A stretch of 64,000 nucleotides of DNA. Source: Falsigemmobacter faecalis (GTDB lineage Bacteria > Pseudomonadota > Alphaproteobacteria > Rhodobacterales > Rhodobacteraceae). Below the pieces are notes generated by a model. The model was given only the letters and a program-made list of their open reading frames with translations, was not told the origin of the DNA and did no database searches. Where the stretch lies: the NCBI RefSeq assembly GCF_003863335.1, contig NZ_RRAZ01000004.1:62001-126000 (forward strand), read 5' to 3'. Made by a program: the position numbers and the translations under genes. This document shows, piece after piece, positions 16,648-24,597 of this stretch. Position 1 is the stretch's first letter. Each line of letters starts with the position of its first letter.

Positions 16648-17853
16648 TTACTCAGCGGTTTCAGCCGCGCCACCGGGCGTCAGATAGCGCTCCTGCACCA
16701 GCTCAACCACGCGGGCGACGTCGGGTTTGGCGGTCAGATCGACCTCAGCGAAGCTGCCCTCAAGCTTTTCGGGCGAGAGCGCGAGATTGCTCACAACCTG
16801 CGCCCCGGCAGCGGCCGGACCATAGGCCTTGCCCTTCACCATGAAGTAGACCGCGCCCGAGTTGCCCGCCCGCAGGGTCGGCGGCGCATCGGACTGCGGC
16901 ACGACATAGCTTTTGCCGGTATCGAGGATCTGTTCAAAAAGCACGGTGCCGTCCGCGGCTCTGACGCGCATCCAGGCGGGCTTTACGGCGATGATCTCAA
17001 CCGCAGGCGCAGCCTCTGCCAGCACTTTGACCGGGGTGCTTTCCAGAACTTCCGCCGGGGTCCCGGCGGTCGGGGCCTGATTTTGCGCCAGGGCCTCTGC
17101 CCGCTCGGTGATGATGGCGGCGATGGGGCCATCGCGCGAGACAAGCTGCGGCACCTCCAGCGCCTGGGGGCGGTAAAGCCGGCCCAGAGCCTCAGCAGTC
17201 GGGGCCTGAGCCACCGGATCCGAATCAGCGACCTGCAAAATGGCACCCGGGGTGACATCGCCCAGCGGATCAACCGAGACCACGACTTCAGGAGACTGCT
17301 CAACCGGGGCGACATGCACGCGCTGCACTTCGCGCAGCACCGACCAGCCGCCGTAGCCAATGCCGCCGATCAGCGCCAGCAGCACCAGCACCGAGCCTGC
17401 GGCCCCCGGCTCAATCCGGCTGGTCCAGCTGGGGCCACGGGGCACAAAAAGCGCATCCGGATGGCCAAGCGCCTCCAGCCCGGTCGGGCGCGGACGGGCC
17501 TGACGCGGCCGCGCCGCAGGGCTGCTGCCCCCTAAGGTTTTGGGAATAGGGCTGAAATTCGCTTCCGTGCAGAACTGACGGTAAGCCGCATCCGGGTCCA
17601 TGCCCAGATAGCGCGCATAGGACCGCACATAGCCCGCCACGAAACCCGGAGTCTCAAAGACCGAGACATCGGCGTTTTCAATGGCGGCGATAACGGTGGC
17701 TTTGATCTTCAGTTCACGCTGAACATCGAGCAGCGACTTCCCCATCGTGGCGCGTTCACCGCGCATAAGGTCGCCCAGCCGAAGGTCATAGGCATCAAAG
17801 CCCTTCGGCTGCTGCTCAGGTTGCGAAGAAGGTTTCACCTTCCGCCAGATCAT
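16648..17853 (-). CDS. RodZ-like helix-turn-helix membrane protein
   Basis: A 401-residue bitopic protein with the RodZ layout. It has an N-terminal cytoplasmic HTH domain (about 20-95, with KSLLDVQRELKIKATVIAAIEN and the segment GYVRSYARYLGMDPD), a basic linker, one membrane helix (about 150-172), and a large periplasmic part ending in a DUF4115-like beta domain (about 290-375). RodZ links MreB to the cell-wall elongation machinery. The start at 17853 (MIWRKVK) matches relatives; an ATG 39 bases earlier is possible. It precedes ispG on the same strand, an arrangement that is common in alphaproteobacteria. Confidence 0.82.
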   Translation of the reverse strand: MIWRKVKPSSQPEQQPKGFDAYDLRLGDLMRGERATMGKSLLDVQRELKIKATVIAAIENADVSVFETPGFVAGYVRSYARYLGMDPDAAYRQFCTEANFSPIPKTLGGSSPAARPRQARPRPTGLEALGHPDALFVPRGPSWTSRIEPGAAGSVLVLLALIGGIGYGGWSVLREVQRVHVAPVEQSPEVVVSVDPLGDVTPGAILQVADSDPVAQAPTAEALGRLYRPQALEVPQLVSRDGPIAAIITERAEALAQNQAPTAGTPAEVLESTPVKVLAEAAPAVEIIAVKPAWMRVRAADGTVLFEQILDTGKSYVVPQSDAPPTLRAGNSGAVYFMVKGKAYGPAAAGAQVVSNLALSPEKLEGSFAEVDLTAKPDVARVVELVQERYLTPGGAAETAE

Positions 17854-17974
17854 ACGGCCTGCCCCATCCGGTATTCTGCCGCCCGCGATCATAGCTTCGC
17901 CGCGAGTCGGCTTTCGTGAACATGTGAGGCTTTTCTAACACAGCCCTGTAAAGACTGCACTCGGAGAATTGATC

Positions 17975-19204
17975 TCAGGCCGAAGCTTCGGCGCGATTCA
18001 GCGCACAGTGTGACCAGAGCGAATCCATCGCGCGAATCAGCGAATCGATCTCTTTCGCGCCATGCACCGGCGAGGGGGTAAAGCGCAGACGCTCGGTCCC
18101 GCGCGGCACGGTGGGGTAATTAATCGGCTGAACGTAAACGCCAAAACGCTCCAGCAGCATGTCCGAGAGCATCTTGCAATGCACCGGATCGCCGACGTGA
18201 ACCGGCACGATATGGCTGCCATGATCAATGATCGGCAGGCCCAGACCGCGCAGACGCAGCTTCAGGATTTTCGCCTGGGTCTGGTGCTCTTCACGAAGCT
18301 TCACGCCGCCGTCACCTTTCAGAAAGGCGATTGAGGCCGCAGCCCCGGCCGCCACGACCGGCGGCAGCGAGGTGGTGAAGATGAAACCCGGCGCATAAGA
18401 ACGGATCGCATCGACCATTTTTTCCGAGGCCGCGATATAGCCGCCAAAGACGCCAAAGGCCTTGCCGAGCGTCGCGTTGATCATATCCACGCGGTGCATC
18501 TGGTTGTCGCGTTCCGCCACACCGGCGCCGCGCGGGCCGTACATGCCAACGGCATGCACTTCGTCGAGATAGGTCAGCGCGTTAAACTCTTCTGCCAGAT
18601 CGCAGACCTCTTTGATCGGGCCGAAATCGCCGTCCATCGAATAGACCGATTCAAAAGCGATCAGCTTCGGCGCGGCCGGATCATCGGCTTCCAGCAGCTG
18701 GCGCAGATGCGCGAGATCATTGTGACGCCAGATGCGCTTTTCACCGCCACCGCGACGCACGCCTTCGATCATCGAGGCATGGTTCAGCGCATCGGAATAG
18801 ATGATGAGCCCCGGAAACAGCAGCCGCAGGGTCGAAAGCGTCGCATCATTGGCGATATAGGCCGAGGAAAACACCAGCGCCGCTTCTTTGCGGTGCAGAT
18901 CGGCGATCTCAGCTTCAAGGCGCTTGTGATAGACAGTAGTGCCCGAGATGTTGCGCGTGCCGCCCGAGCCTGCGCCGGTGGCATCCAGCGCCTCATGCAT
19001 CGCCGTGAGAACCGCCGGGTGCTGCCCCATGCCGAGATAGTCATTGCCACACCAGACAGTGACAGCCTGCTCTGCCCCATCGGGACGGCGCCAGACGGCA
19101 TGCGGGTAGTGACCCTTCCTGCGCTCCAGATCGATGAAAGTGCGGTAACGGCCCTCTTCGTGCAGACGGTTGAGGGCGGTATCCAGAGCGCTGTTATAGT
19201 CCAT
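17975..19204 (-). CDS. hemA: 5-aminolevulinate synthase
   Basis: A PLP enzyme condensing glycine and succinyl-CoA to 5-aminolevulinate, the first step of tetrapyrrole synthesis by the C4 (Shemin) route used by alphaproteobacteria. The PLP lysine is Lys248 in NATLGKAFG. Other family points are [11 protein letters not shown] and [13 protein letters not shown]. The 409-residue length is standard. The start has a GGAG site ten bases upstream. An FNR-type palindrome is centred about 67 bases before the start codon, which fits oxygen-responsive control known for Rhodobacter hemA. Confidence 0.97.
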   Translation of the reverse strand: MDYNSALDTALNRLHEEGRYRTFIDLERRKGHYPHAVWRRPDGAEQAVTVWCGNDYLGMGQHPAVLTAMHEALDATGAGSGGTRNISGTTVYHKRLEAEIADLHRKEAALVFSSAYIANDATLSTLRLLFPGLIIYSDALNHASMIEGVRRGGGEKRIWRHNDLAHLRQLLEADDPAAPKLIAFESVYSMDGDFGPIKEVCDLAEEFNALTYLDEVHAVGMYGPRGAGVAERDNQMHRVDMINATLGKAFGVFGGYIAASEKMVDAIRSYAPGFIFTTSLPPVVAAGAAASIAFLKGDGGVKLREEHQTQAKILKLRLRGLGLPIIDHGSHIVPVHVGDPVHCKMLSDMLLERFGVYVQPINYPTVPRGTERLRFTPSPVHGAKEIDSLIRAMDSLWSHCALNRAEASA

Positions 19205-19264
19205 CTATCGACTCCGTGGCTTCCTGCGACACGGGCTCTTTGCCGTGTTTGCCGGGCTTCGGCC

Positions 19265-19278
19265 TTGACCTTAATCAA
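19265..19278 (-). promoter_or_regulatory. FNR/FnrL-type box upstream of hemA
   Basis: On the minus strand the site reads TTGAT-TAAG-GTCAA, one mismatch from the FNR consensus TTGAT-N4-ATCAA. It lies 60 bases upstream of the hemA start codon. FnrL control of hemA is established in Rhodobacter sphaeroides; here it is inferred from the site alone. Confidence 0.65.
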
Positions 19279-19361
19279 ATTATTTCAAGCGGGACCTGGA
19301 CATATTGCCACTCCGCGCCCTCTTCCGCTAGTCCGCTTTGCCCTGAGGGTCAACCAGGCCC

Positions 19362-19760
19362 TTAGGATGACGGGGCCACTTCCAGCACCAGAAGGCAGTC
19401 TTTTTTGCCCTTCCGGGCCGCATTACACTCCCGAAGTGCCGCCGCGCGCGCCGCATCGCGGGTCTCCAGATCCGAGAGCGCCGCCGCTGAGGCCGCGGGT
19501 TGTCCGCCGCGGATAAATCCGTCATCGGGCGAGACCGCCATGGCCGAATAGCGCCCGGGCTTGGTCACGAACAACGCCAGCGCCTGCTCATTGGTTGCCA
19601 CCATTTGCAGCGTGGTCTTTTCCTCGTCGCTCAGAAAGGCGTGGTCATAGACCGTGACGGTCTGTGCGCCAAGGCGGTAGGCCTTGCCGCGCACTTCCTG
19701 CGCCTGCAGAGGGGAAAGGGTCACAAGGCCAAGCGCCAGGGCAGCAACAAGCGGTTTCAT
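19362..19760 (-). CDS. Hypothetical secreted protein
   Basis: A 132-residue protein with a clear signal peptide (about 1-20, ending LQAQ), so probably periplasmic. The mature part contains VTVYDHAFLSDEEKTTLQ and a C-terminal half with two cysteines (LRECNAARKGKKDCLLVL) that could form a disulfide. I do not recognise the family. The start at 19760 has GGAG about 13 bases upstream. It is divergent from the M20 peptidase gene. Confidence 0.68.
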   Translation of the reverse strand: MKPLVAALALGLVTLSPLQAQEVRGKAYRLGAQTVTVYDHAFLSDEEKTTLQMVATNEQALALFVTKPGRYSAMAVSPDDGFIRGGQPAASAAALSDLETRDAARAAALRECNAARKGKKDCLLVLEVAPSS

Positions 19761-19881
19761 CTCGGCTAAGCTCCGGGAAAAGATAACAGACGCCAATCTT
19801 ACCGTCTTCGCCGCCGCATGGACAGCCCCTGCGCAGCGGTCTAGCCTGCCGCCATCCAAGAGACCCCCGAAGGAGGCTGAG

Positions 19882-21264
19882 ATGACCCTCGCACCCGTCC
19901 TCGACCGGATTGACGCCGATCTGCCCGAAGCCCTTGAGCGGCTGAAAGATCTGCTGCGCATCCCCTCAATTTCCACCGATCCGGCCTTTAAGGCCGATTG
20001 CGACCGCACCGCCGACTGGCTGGTCGCCGATCTCGCCTCCATGGGCTTTGAGGCCTCCAAGCGCCCGACGCCGGGTCACCCGATGGTGGTGGCGAAATAC
20101 AAAGGCCCCGAGGGTGCGCCGCATCTGCTGTTCTACGGCCATTATGACGTGCAGCCGGTCGATCCGCTGGAGCTGTGGGACAATGACCCCTTCGATCCGC
20201 AGATCGAAGATCTCGGCGACAAAAAAGTGATCCGCGGTCGCGGCACCGCCGATGACAAAGGCCAGCTGATGACCTTTGTAGAGGCCTTCCGCGCCTGGAT
20301 TGCCGAACATGGCAGTCTGCCGCTGACCGTCACGGTCTTCCTCGAAGGCGAGGAAGAATCAGGCTCGCCCTCGCTCATTCCCTTCCTCAAAGAGAACGCG
20401 GAAGAGCTGAAAGCCGATCTGGCGGTGATCTGCGACACCGGGCTTTACGATGGCCGTGTGCCCTCGATCACCACCATGCTGCGCGGGCTGCTGGGCGAAG
20501 AGCTGACGATCAAAGCCGCCAGCCGCGATCTGCACTCGGGGTCTTACGGCGGTGTGGCGATGAACCCGATCCGGGTTCTGGCCGATATCATCGACAGCCT
20601 GCATGACGATCAGGGCCGCATCACCATTGAAGGCTTCTACGACGATGTGCCCGAGCTTTCGGAAGAACTTCGCCAGCAATGGCAGGGCCTTGGCTTTGAT
20701 CACTCGCGCTTCCTCGGCGATGTCGGCCTCTCGCGCCCGGCGGGCGAACAGGACCGCACGCCTCTTGAGATGATCTGGTCGCGCCCGACCTGCGAAGTGA
20801 ACGGCATCTGGGGCGGCTATACCGGCGCAGGTTTCAAAACCGTGCTGCCGGCTGAGGCCCATGCCAAGATCAGCTTCCGCCTGGTCGGTCAGCAGGATCC
20901 GGTGAAACTGCGCGAGGCCTTCCGCGCCCATGTCCAGGCCCGCCTGCCCGCAGATGTTGAGGTCGAGTTCCACGACCATTCCAGCAGCCCGGCCTCGGTG
21001 ATGACCATCACTGACCCGGCTTTTGAGAAGTCGCTGCAGGCCCTGACTGAGGAATGGCAGATCCCCGCCGCCTATACCGGCGCCGGTGGCTCAATCCCGA
21101 TCGCGGGCTATTTCAAAACCTGGCTTGGTATGGATGCCATGCTGATCGGCTTTGGCCGCGACGACGACCAGATCCACTCGCCGAATGAGAAATACGACCT
21201 CGAGAGCTTCCACAAAGGCACCCGCTCCTGGGCGCGGATCCTCGACAAACTGGCTGCAAAATGA
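19882..21264 (+). CDS. M20-family metallo-dipeptidase
   Basis: A cytoplasmic di-zinc peptidase of the M20 (ArgE/DapE/carnosinase-like) family, 460 residues. The metal-binding motifs are in order: FYGHYDVQP (His and catalytic Asp), GRGTADDKG (bridging Asp), EGEEESGSP (catalytic Glu and metal Glu), ICDTGLYDG, and a C-terminal HSPNEKYDLESF (His). The dimerisation lid domain starts near residue 200. A perfect AGGAGG lies seven bases before the ATG at 19882. It probably hydrolyses dipeptides; the substrate is not predictable. Confidence 0.92.
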   Translation: MTLAPVLDRIDADLPEALERLKDLLRIPSISTDPAFKADCDRTADWLVADLASMGFEASKRPTPGHPMVVAKYKGPEGAPHLLFYGHYDVQPVDPLELWDNDPFDPQIEDLGDKKVIRGRGTADDKGQLMTFVEAFRAWIAEHGSLPLTVTVFLEGEEESGSPSLIPFLKENAEELKADLAVICDTGLYDGRVPSITTMLRGLLGEELTIKAASRDLHSGSYGGVAMNPIRVLADIIDSLHDDQGRITIEGFYDDVPELSEELRQQWQGLGFDHSRFLGDVGLSRPAGEQDRTPLEMIWSRPTCEVNGIWGGYTGAGFKTVLPAEAHAKISFRLVGQQDPVKLREAFRAHVQARLPADVEVEFHDHSSSPASVMTITDPAFEKSLQALTEEWQIPAAYTGAGGSIPIAGYFKTWLGMDAMLIGFGRDDDQIHSPNEKYDLESFHKGTRSWARILDKLAAK

Positions 21265-21266
21265 AG

Positions 21267-21293
21267 AAAGGCCCCGCGAAAGCGGGGCCTTTT
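21267..21293 (+). terminator. Terminator after M20 peptidase gene
   Basis: The stem AAAGGCCCCGC/GCGGGGCCTTT has a GAAA tetraloop and a terminal T run. Confidence 0.9.
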
Positions 21294-21363
21294 CACCAGA
21301 TGCCAGAGGAATGCCCGGATTCGGTCGCAATCATCCTTAATCCTCTCCGCAGGAGGAGACAGG

Positions 21364-22086
21364 ATGATCCAGAAAATCTGCGTGATGACCGATGGCGATA
21401 ATATCAGCGCGAAATACGCCGCCGATATCCTGAAGGCAGCCAATACCGAGGGGCAGTTGATCGCCTGCCGGGTCTATACGGACGCGACGAAAGCCAATGG
21501 CTGGGCCAGCACCCCGGGCTATCGGCTGGTCCACTCAGGCGCCGGGAAGAATGCCGCCGATATTCTCATGGCGCTTGATGCGGTGGATCTCTGCCTGACG
21601 AAAAATGTCATGACCTTCCTGATCGCAAGCTCGGATGGCGATTTCACGCATCTCGCCACCCGCCTGCGGGAATATGGCGCGAAGGTGGTGGGCATCGGTG
21701 AGGCAAAGGCCCCTGCCGTTTACAGAGCTGCCTGTTCCAAATTCCTCGAAATGAAGCCCATAGCACCAGCCGTCACCGTAACTGCGCCGCCTCAGGCACC
21801 TAAGCCGAAGAAAGTTGCGGCGACCCCACAACTCTCACTGCTCGACAGCCAGATACACCGGCTCATCCAGGAAAGTCCTCAGGGGCCAGGCGAGATGACC
21901 TATGGTGCTTTTTGCGGCCTCATGCGGGCAACCTATGACATAACCCCAAAAGATCTGTCAGAGACGGATTGGCGGAGCTATCTGCAAAGTCGGCCAAAAC
22001 TCTACTTCGTCTCCCCGAAAGGAGCCGAAGCGGTCGTCAGGCTGACATCGAAGCCTCTGCCGAACGCGGCTCACTCTGCCGGATAA
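21364..22086 (+). CDS. NYN-domain protein (LabA/DUF88-like) with probable OST-HTH C-terminus
   Basis: The first 130 residues form a NYN (PIN-like) ribonuclease domain: DGDNIS near residue 10, a central Asp in AADILMALDAVDL, and SSDGDFTHLATRLREYGAKVVGIG carry the acidic active-site pattern. A Pro/Ala-rich linker (about 135-155) leads to a C-terminal domain of about 70 residues that resembles an OST-HTH/LOTUS RNA-binding module. The protein is likely to cleave or bind RNA; the target is unknown. The ribosome site AGGAGGAG is strong. Its last 16 bases overlap, antisense, the end of a tiny membrane-protein gene. Confidence 0.82.
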   Translation: MIQKICVMTDGDNISAKYAADILKAANTEGQLIACRVYTDATKANGWASTPGYRLVHSGAGKNAADILMALDAVDLCLTKNVMTFLIASSDGDFTHLATRLREYGAKVVGIGEAKAPAVYRAACSKFLEMKPIAPAVTVTAPPQAPKPKKVAATPQLSLLDSQIHRLIQESPQGPGEMTYGAFCGLMRATYDITPKDLSETDWRSYLQSRPKLYFVSPKGAEAVVRLTSKPLPNAAHSAG

Positions 22087-22190
22087 TGATCCCGCTTCGG
22101 GGCCGAGCGCTCATGCAGGCGCAAGGCCACATAGCCTGCGGCCACCACAAAGGCGGGCATAACGACAAAGGCGAGGATAAATCCGCTCAT
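22071..22190 (-). CDS. Tiny membrane protein (39 residues)
   Basis: The frame is below usual gene-calling limits. It encodes 39 residues starting MSGFILAFVVMPAFVV, with one membrane helix (about 3-24) and a charged tail. It is supported by a GGAGGGGGG ribosome site and by an ATGA stop/start overlap with the upstream small gene, which implies translational coupling. Function unknown. Confidence 0.55.
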   Translation of the reverse strand: MSGFILAFVVMPAFVVAAGYVALRLHERSAPKRDHYPAE

Positions 22191-22414
22191 CTCCCCCCTC
22201 CAGGGACGCGTCTTGCCAGATAATGCAGGGCAAAACAGGCTGTACACCAACCCAAAGCTGCGATGAACATCAGCCAGACCGATAGGTTCTCCCTCAAATT
22301 TGAGATATTGCAGATATACCCTGCCAGCGGCGTGGCGATTCCCGCCGTGAAGCAGGCGGTGGACGCGCGATCAGGCGCATTGGCCAGAAGCTTCGTGCGC
22401 TCATTGTGAAGCAT
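22187..22414 (-). CDS. Small membrane protein (75 residues)
   Basis: About 75 residues from the ATG at 22414 (the frame is open to 22462), with two predicted membrane helices (about 20-36 and 45-66) and four cysteines. Its stop overlaps the start of the next tiny gene by four bases. No family is recognised. The pair lies between the NYN gene and rpmG and may be a two-protein membrane unit. Confidence 0.5.
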   Translation of the reverse strand: MLHNERTKLLANAPDRASTACFTAGIATPLAGYICNISNLRENLSVWLMFIAALGWCTACFALHYLARRVPGGGR

Positions 22415-22460
22415 CCCGCACCCGCCCCGGTCTGCCCGGTAACGCCGTGCCCGAAAATGC

Positions 22461-22488
22461 AAAAAGCCGCCCCAAAGGACGGCTTTCG
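22461..22488 (-). terminator. Terminator after rpmG
   Basis: On the minus strand AAAGCCG...CGGCTTTTT forms a hairpin ending in five T's, 23 bases after the rpmG stop. Confidence 0.75.
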
Positions 22489-22510
22489 CTCAAAATCTGC
22501 AAGCCTCAGC

Positions 22511-22678
22511 TTACTTGATTTTGCCTTCTTTGTACTCGACGTGCTTGCGCACAACCGGGTCGTACTTGTTGACCGTCATTTTCTCAGTCATCGTACGTGC
22601 GTTTTTCTTGGTCACATAGAAGTGGCCGGTGCCCGCCGAAGAGTTGAGGCGGATTTTGATCGTGGTCGGCTTCGCCAT
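22511..22678 (-). CDS. rpmG: 50S ribosomal protein L33
   Basis: A 55-residue basic protein starting [18 protein letters not shown] and containing [11 protein letters not shown] and [18 protein letters not shown], the alphaproteobacterial L33 pattern. It has no cysteines, so this is the zinc-independent form. AAGGAG lies eight bases before the ATG, and an intrinsic terminator follows. Confidence 0.97.
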   Translation of the reverse strand: MAKPTTIKIRLNSSAGTGHFYVTKKNARTMTEKMTVNKYDPVVRKHVEYKEGKIK

Positions 22679-22792
22679 AGTCGTGTCTCCTTCAAGCGGT
22701 CAGCCGCCGCTCAAGGCGCGCGATACCCGCAAATTCTGAACCCTGCCTTTGCCCTTTCACCGGGACAGAGTCAAGCGGGCTCTGTGGATAAA

Positions 22793-23428
22793 TCAGGCTT
22801 TCGGTGCCGCTTTTCCCAAAGAAAGATGGATGCCCGCGACGGTTGCGGCATCCAGTCCCATGCCGCGCGCAAGCGAAGCCAGAAACTGCGTCTCCGAAGG
22901 ACCATCGGTGCGGACCGTCATGGCCGCGGCCGAATAGACCTGGGTCTTCACCGCATCCGAGGCATCCCGCGCCAGCGCCAGCGCATCGACCGGTGCCGAC
23001 ATCTGCTCTTCGACAAAGGCGCGTTCTTCGGCCGAGGCCTCTTTCAGGTGATCCATAATCACCGCGCGCTCTTCATCGTCGATAACGCCGTCCGCCCGGG
23101 CTGCCTGGATCATCGCCCGGATCATCAGCCGCGCATTGGCCTCAGCGGTTTCCGTGGCCACGGAAGTGCCGGTGATCTGGTCGATCATCCCCGTCATACC
23201 TGAAGCGGCAGCAGCGCCCATCCCGGTCAGGGTGCCGACAATGCCACCCGCACCTGCGCCCAGACGACCCAGCACCTGCTCGGCCTGTTCGGCCAGACCA
23301 GCGGTCTGCGGGTTCTTCTTCAGCGCATCCTGCACTGCGCCCAAGCCCCCGGCCTGTTTCACTTTGCCGTAGCCTTTGACAGCAGCAACACCCAGGGCCA
23401 GCGTGGCAAGCGTGCGGACGAAACTCAT
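22793..23428 (-). CDS. TerB-like / DUF533 family protein
   Basis: The 211-residue protein has a hydrophobic Gly/Ala-rich N-terminal half (about 1-95, with LGRLGAGAGGIVGTLTGMGAAAA) followed by a soluble helical domain with ARLMIRAMIQAARADGVIDDEER, the DUF533/TerB-like acidic repeat. Such proteins are membrane-associated and of unknown function; TerB folds can bind metal ions. The start at 23428 has GAGAGG about ten bases upstream. It is divergent from the next gene across a 276-base gap. Confidence 0.78.
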   Translation of the reverse strand: MSFVRTLATLALGVAAVKGYGKVKQAGGLGAVQDALKKNPQTAGLAEQAEQVLGRLGAGAGGIVGTLTGMGAAAASGMTGMIDQITGTSVATETAEANARLMIRAMIQAARADGVIDDEERAVIMDHLKEASAEERAFVEEQMSAPVDALALARDASDAVKTQVYSAAAMTVRTDGPSETQFLASLARGMGLDAATVAGIHLSLGKAAPKA

Positions 23429-23665
23429 AATGGCAATCCTCTCAAAAGATCCGGCGCAGCCGGGTTGCACTGACGGACACTCAACCGGAAGCACCCGCAA
23501 CGGGTTCCCTCAACGCCCGAGCTTAACGGGCGATCCCGCGCTGTCATGCAAAAACTCTGTGACCGGGCAGCGGATGGCGAAATCCCCCCCATCGCCGGAA
23601 CCACCGCCAGCAAGGCCCCGCAGCGCCAAAGCCTCCCTGCAAAAGCCGGCACCTTCGGCCAAAGA

Positions 23666-23680
23666 TTAACCAATCGTTAC
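23666..23680. promoter_or_regulatory. Possible CtrA-type site
   Basis: TTAA-CCAATCG-TTAC resembles the CtrA consensus TTAA-N7-TTAA with one mismatch. It lies in the divergent gap between the DUF533 gene and a small secreted-protein gene. Weak evidence. Confidence 0.25.
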
Positions 23681-23704
23681 TGCCAGCCAGAAGCTCCACC
23701 CTCC

Positions 23705-24073
23705 ATGCAGAACTGCCGCCCGCAGGATGTTCTGACAGTAAGACGGACAACACCGGCTTTTGCCCTTATCGCAGGGGCTCTGATACTACCGCCCCCTGAG
23801 GCCATGACTCAAAGCCGCAATGGCTGCGTGATCAAAGGCAGGATCAACACTCCGGATGAGCGGATCTGCCATCTGCCGGACAGTCACTATCATGACCACA
23901 CCCGCATCAGCACCGCTCATGGCGCGCGCTGGTTCCGCTCTGAACAGGAAGCCCGCGCCGCCGGACGCGCAAATAAACGGGGCCTCAGCCCCGGATCTGT
24001 CTGCAGAAAAAGAAGATTTGCGCGGAAGGCCTGTAAGCCGGATTCTGTCCAAGGGGTTGCCCCCTCTGGATGA
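23705..24073 (+). CDS. Small exported protein with thermonuclease-tail-like motif
   Basis: A 122-residue frame with a hydrophobic leader (about 14-33). It is followed by NGCVIKGRI...ERICHLPDSHYHDHTRIS...GARWFRSEQEARAAG. This block matches the short tail (consensus near YHLPG...T.I....GERWFCSEAEA.AAGWR) found after, or without, a staphylococcal-nuclease domain in alphaproteobacterial proteins. No nuclease domain is present here, and the canonical FCSE cysteine is Arg (WFRSE). The last 54 bases run antisense into the 3' end of the RNase P RNA gene, so the final residues may not be conserved. No good ribosome site. Confidence 0.5.
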   Translation: MQNCRPQDVLTVRRTTPAFALIAGALILPPPEAMTQSRNGCVIKGRINTPDERICHLPDSHYHDHTRISTAHGARWFRSEQEARAAGRANKRGLSPGSVCRKRRFARKACKPDSVQGVAPSG

Positions 24074-24435
24074 CCATTCCTCTTGTCCCGCCATTACTGA
24101 CGGGCTTTAGCTGCCAACCCGGACCTCTCGGGCTGAAGTGTCCCTGCGGCGGTCTCGGTTGCCCGACCCTGGCCCGCGCGAGGTCCCTATTCGGCATTGC
24201 TCCGGGTGGGGCTTGCCGTGCCGTCCCGGTTGCCCGGTCCGCGGTGGGCTCTTACCCCACCGTTTCACCCTTACCCTGCAAGCAGGGCGGTCTCGTTCTC
24301 TGTGGCGCTTTCCCTGGGGTTACCCCCGCCGGGCGTTACCCGGCACCCTTACTTCATGGAGTCCGGACTTTCCTCGTGTGACGCAGTTTCCCTCACGGGA
24401 CCCGCAGCCACACGCGGTCATCCGGCCTTCCGCGC
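24020..24435 (-). ncRNA. rnpB: RNase P RNA (class A)
   Basis: The catalytic RNA of RNase P, which matures tRNA 5' ends. The ends pair in a perfect 12-bp P1 helix (GCGCGGAAGGCC with GGCCTTCCGCGC). The conserved 5' block GAGGAAAGTCCGGACTCC and the 3' block GGACAGAATCCGGCTTACA are both present on the minus strand, with GGTAAGGGTGAAACGGTGGGG between. A length near 416 nt is normal for alphaproteobacteria. Confidence 0.93.
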
Positions 24436-24492
24436 GAGAGGGGGCATACGCCCCCCCAAAGCCCGCGTCAACCGCAGCACCGCGAAATTCGC

Positions 24493-24559
24493 TTTGGCTT
24501 TTCTGAAATACTCCCGGGCGGGGTCCGGGGAGGGCAGGCAGCCCTCCCCGGCGCTCTCC
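24493..24559. repeat. Dispersed intergenic element, copy 1
   Basis: Contains TTGGCTTTT, AAATACTCCCGGGCGGGG and an 11-bp palindrome CCGGGGAGGGC/GCCCTCCCCGG with a five-base loop. It is nearly identical to the copy at 58546 and related to one at 56215. It lies 38 bases after the cysE stop and upstream of rnpB. The palindrome could help end cysE transcription. Confidence 0.75.
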
Positions 24560-24597
24560 CGCACGTCCTGCCGCTGCCAGGAAAACCCGCGGCGGCC

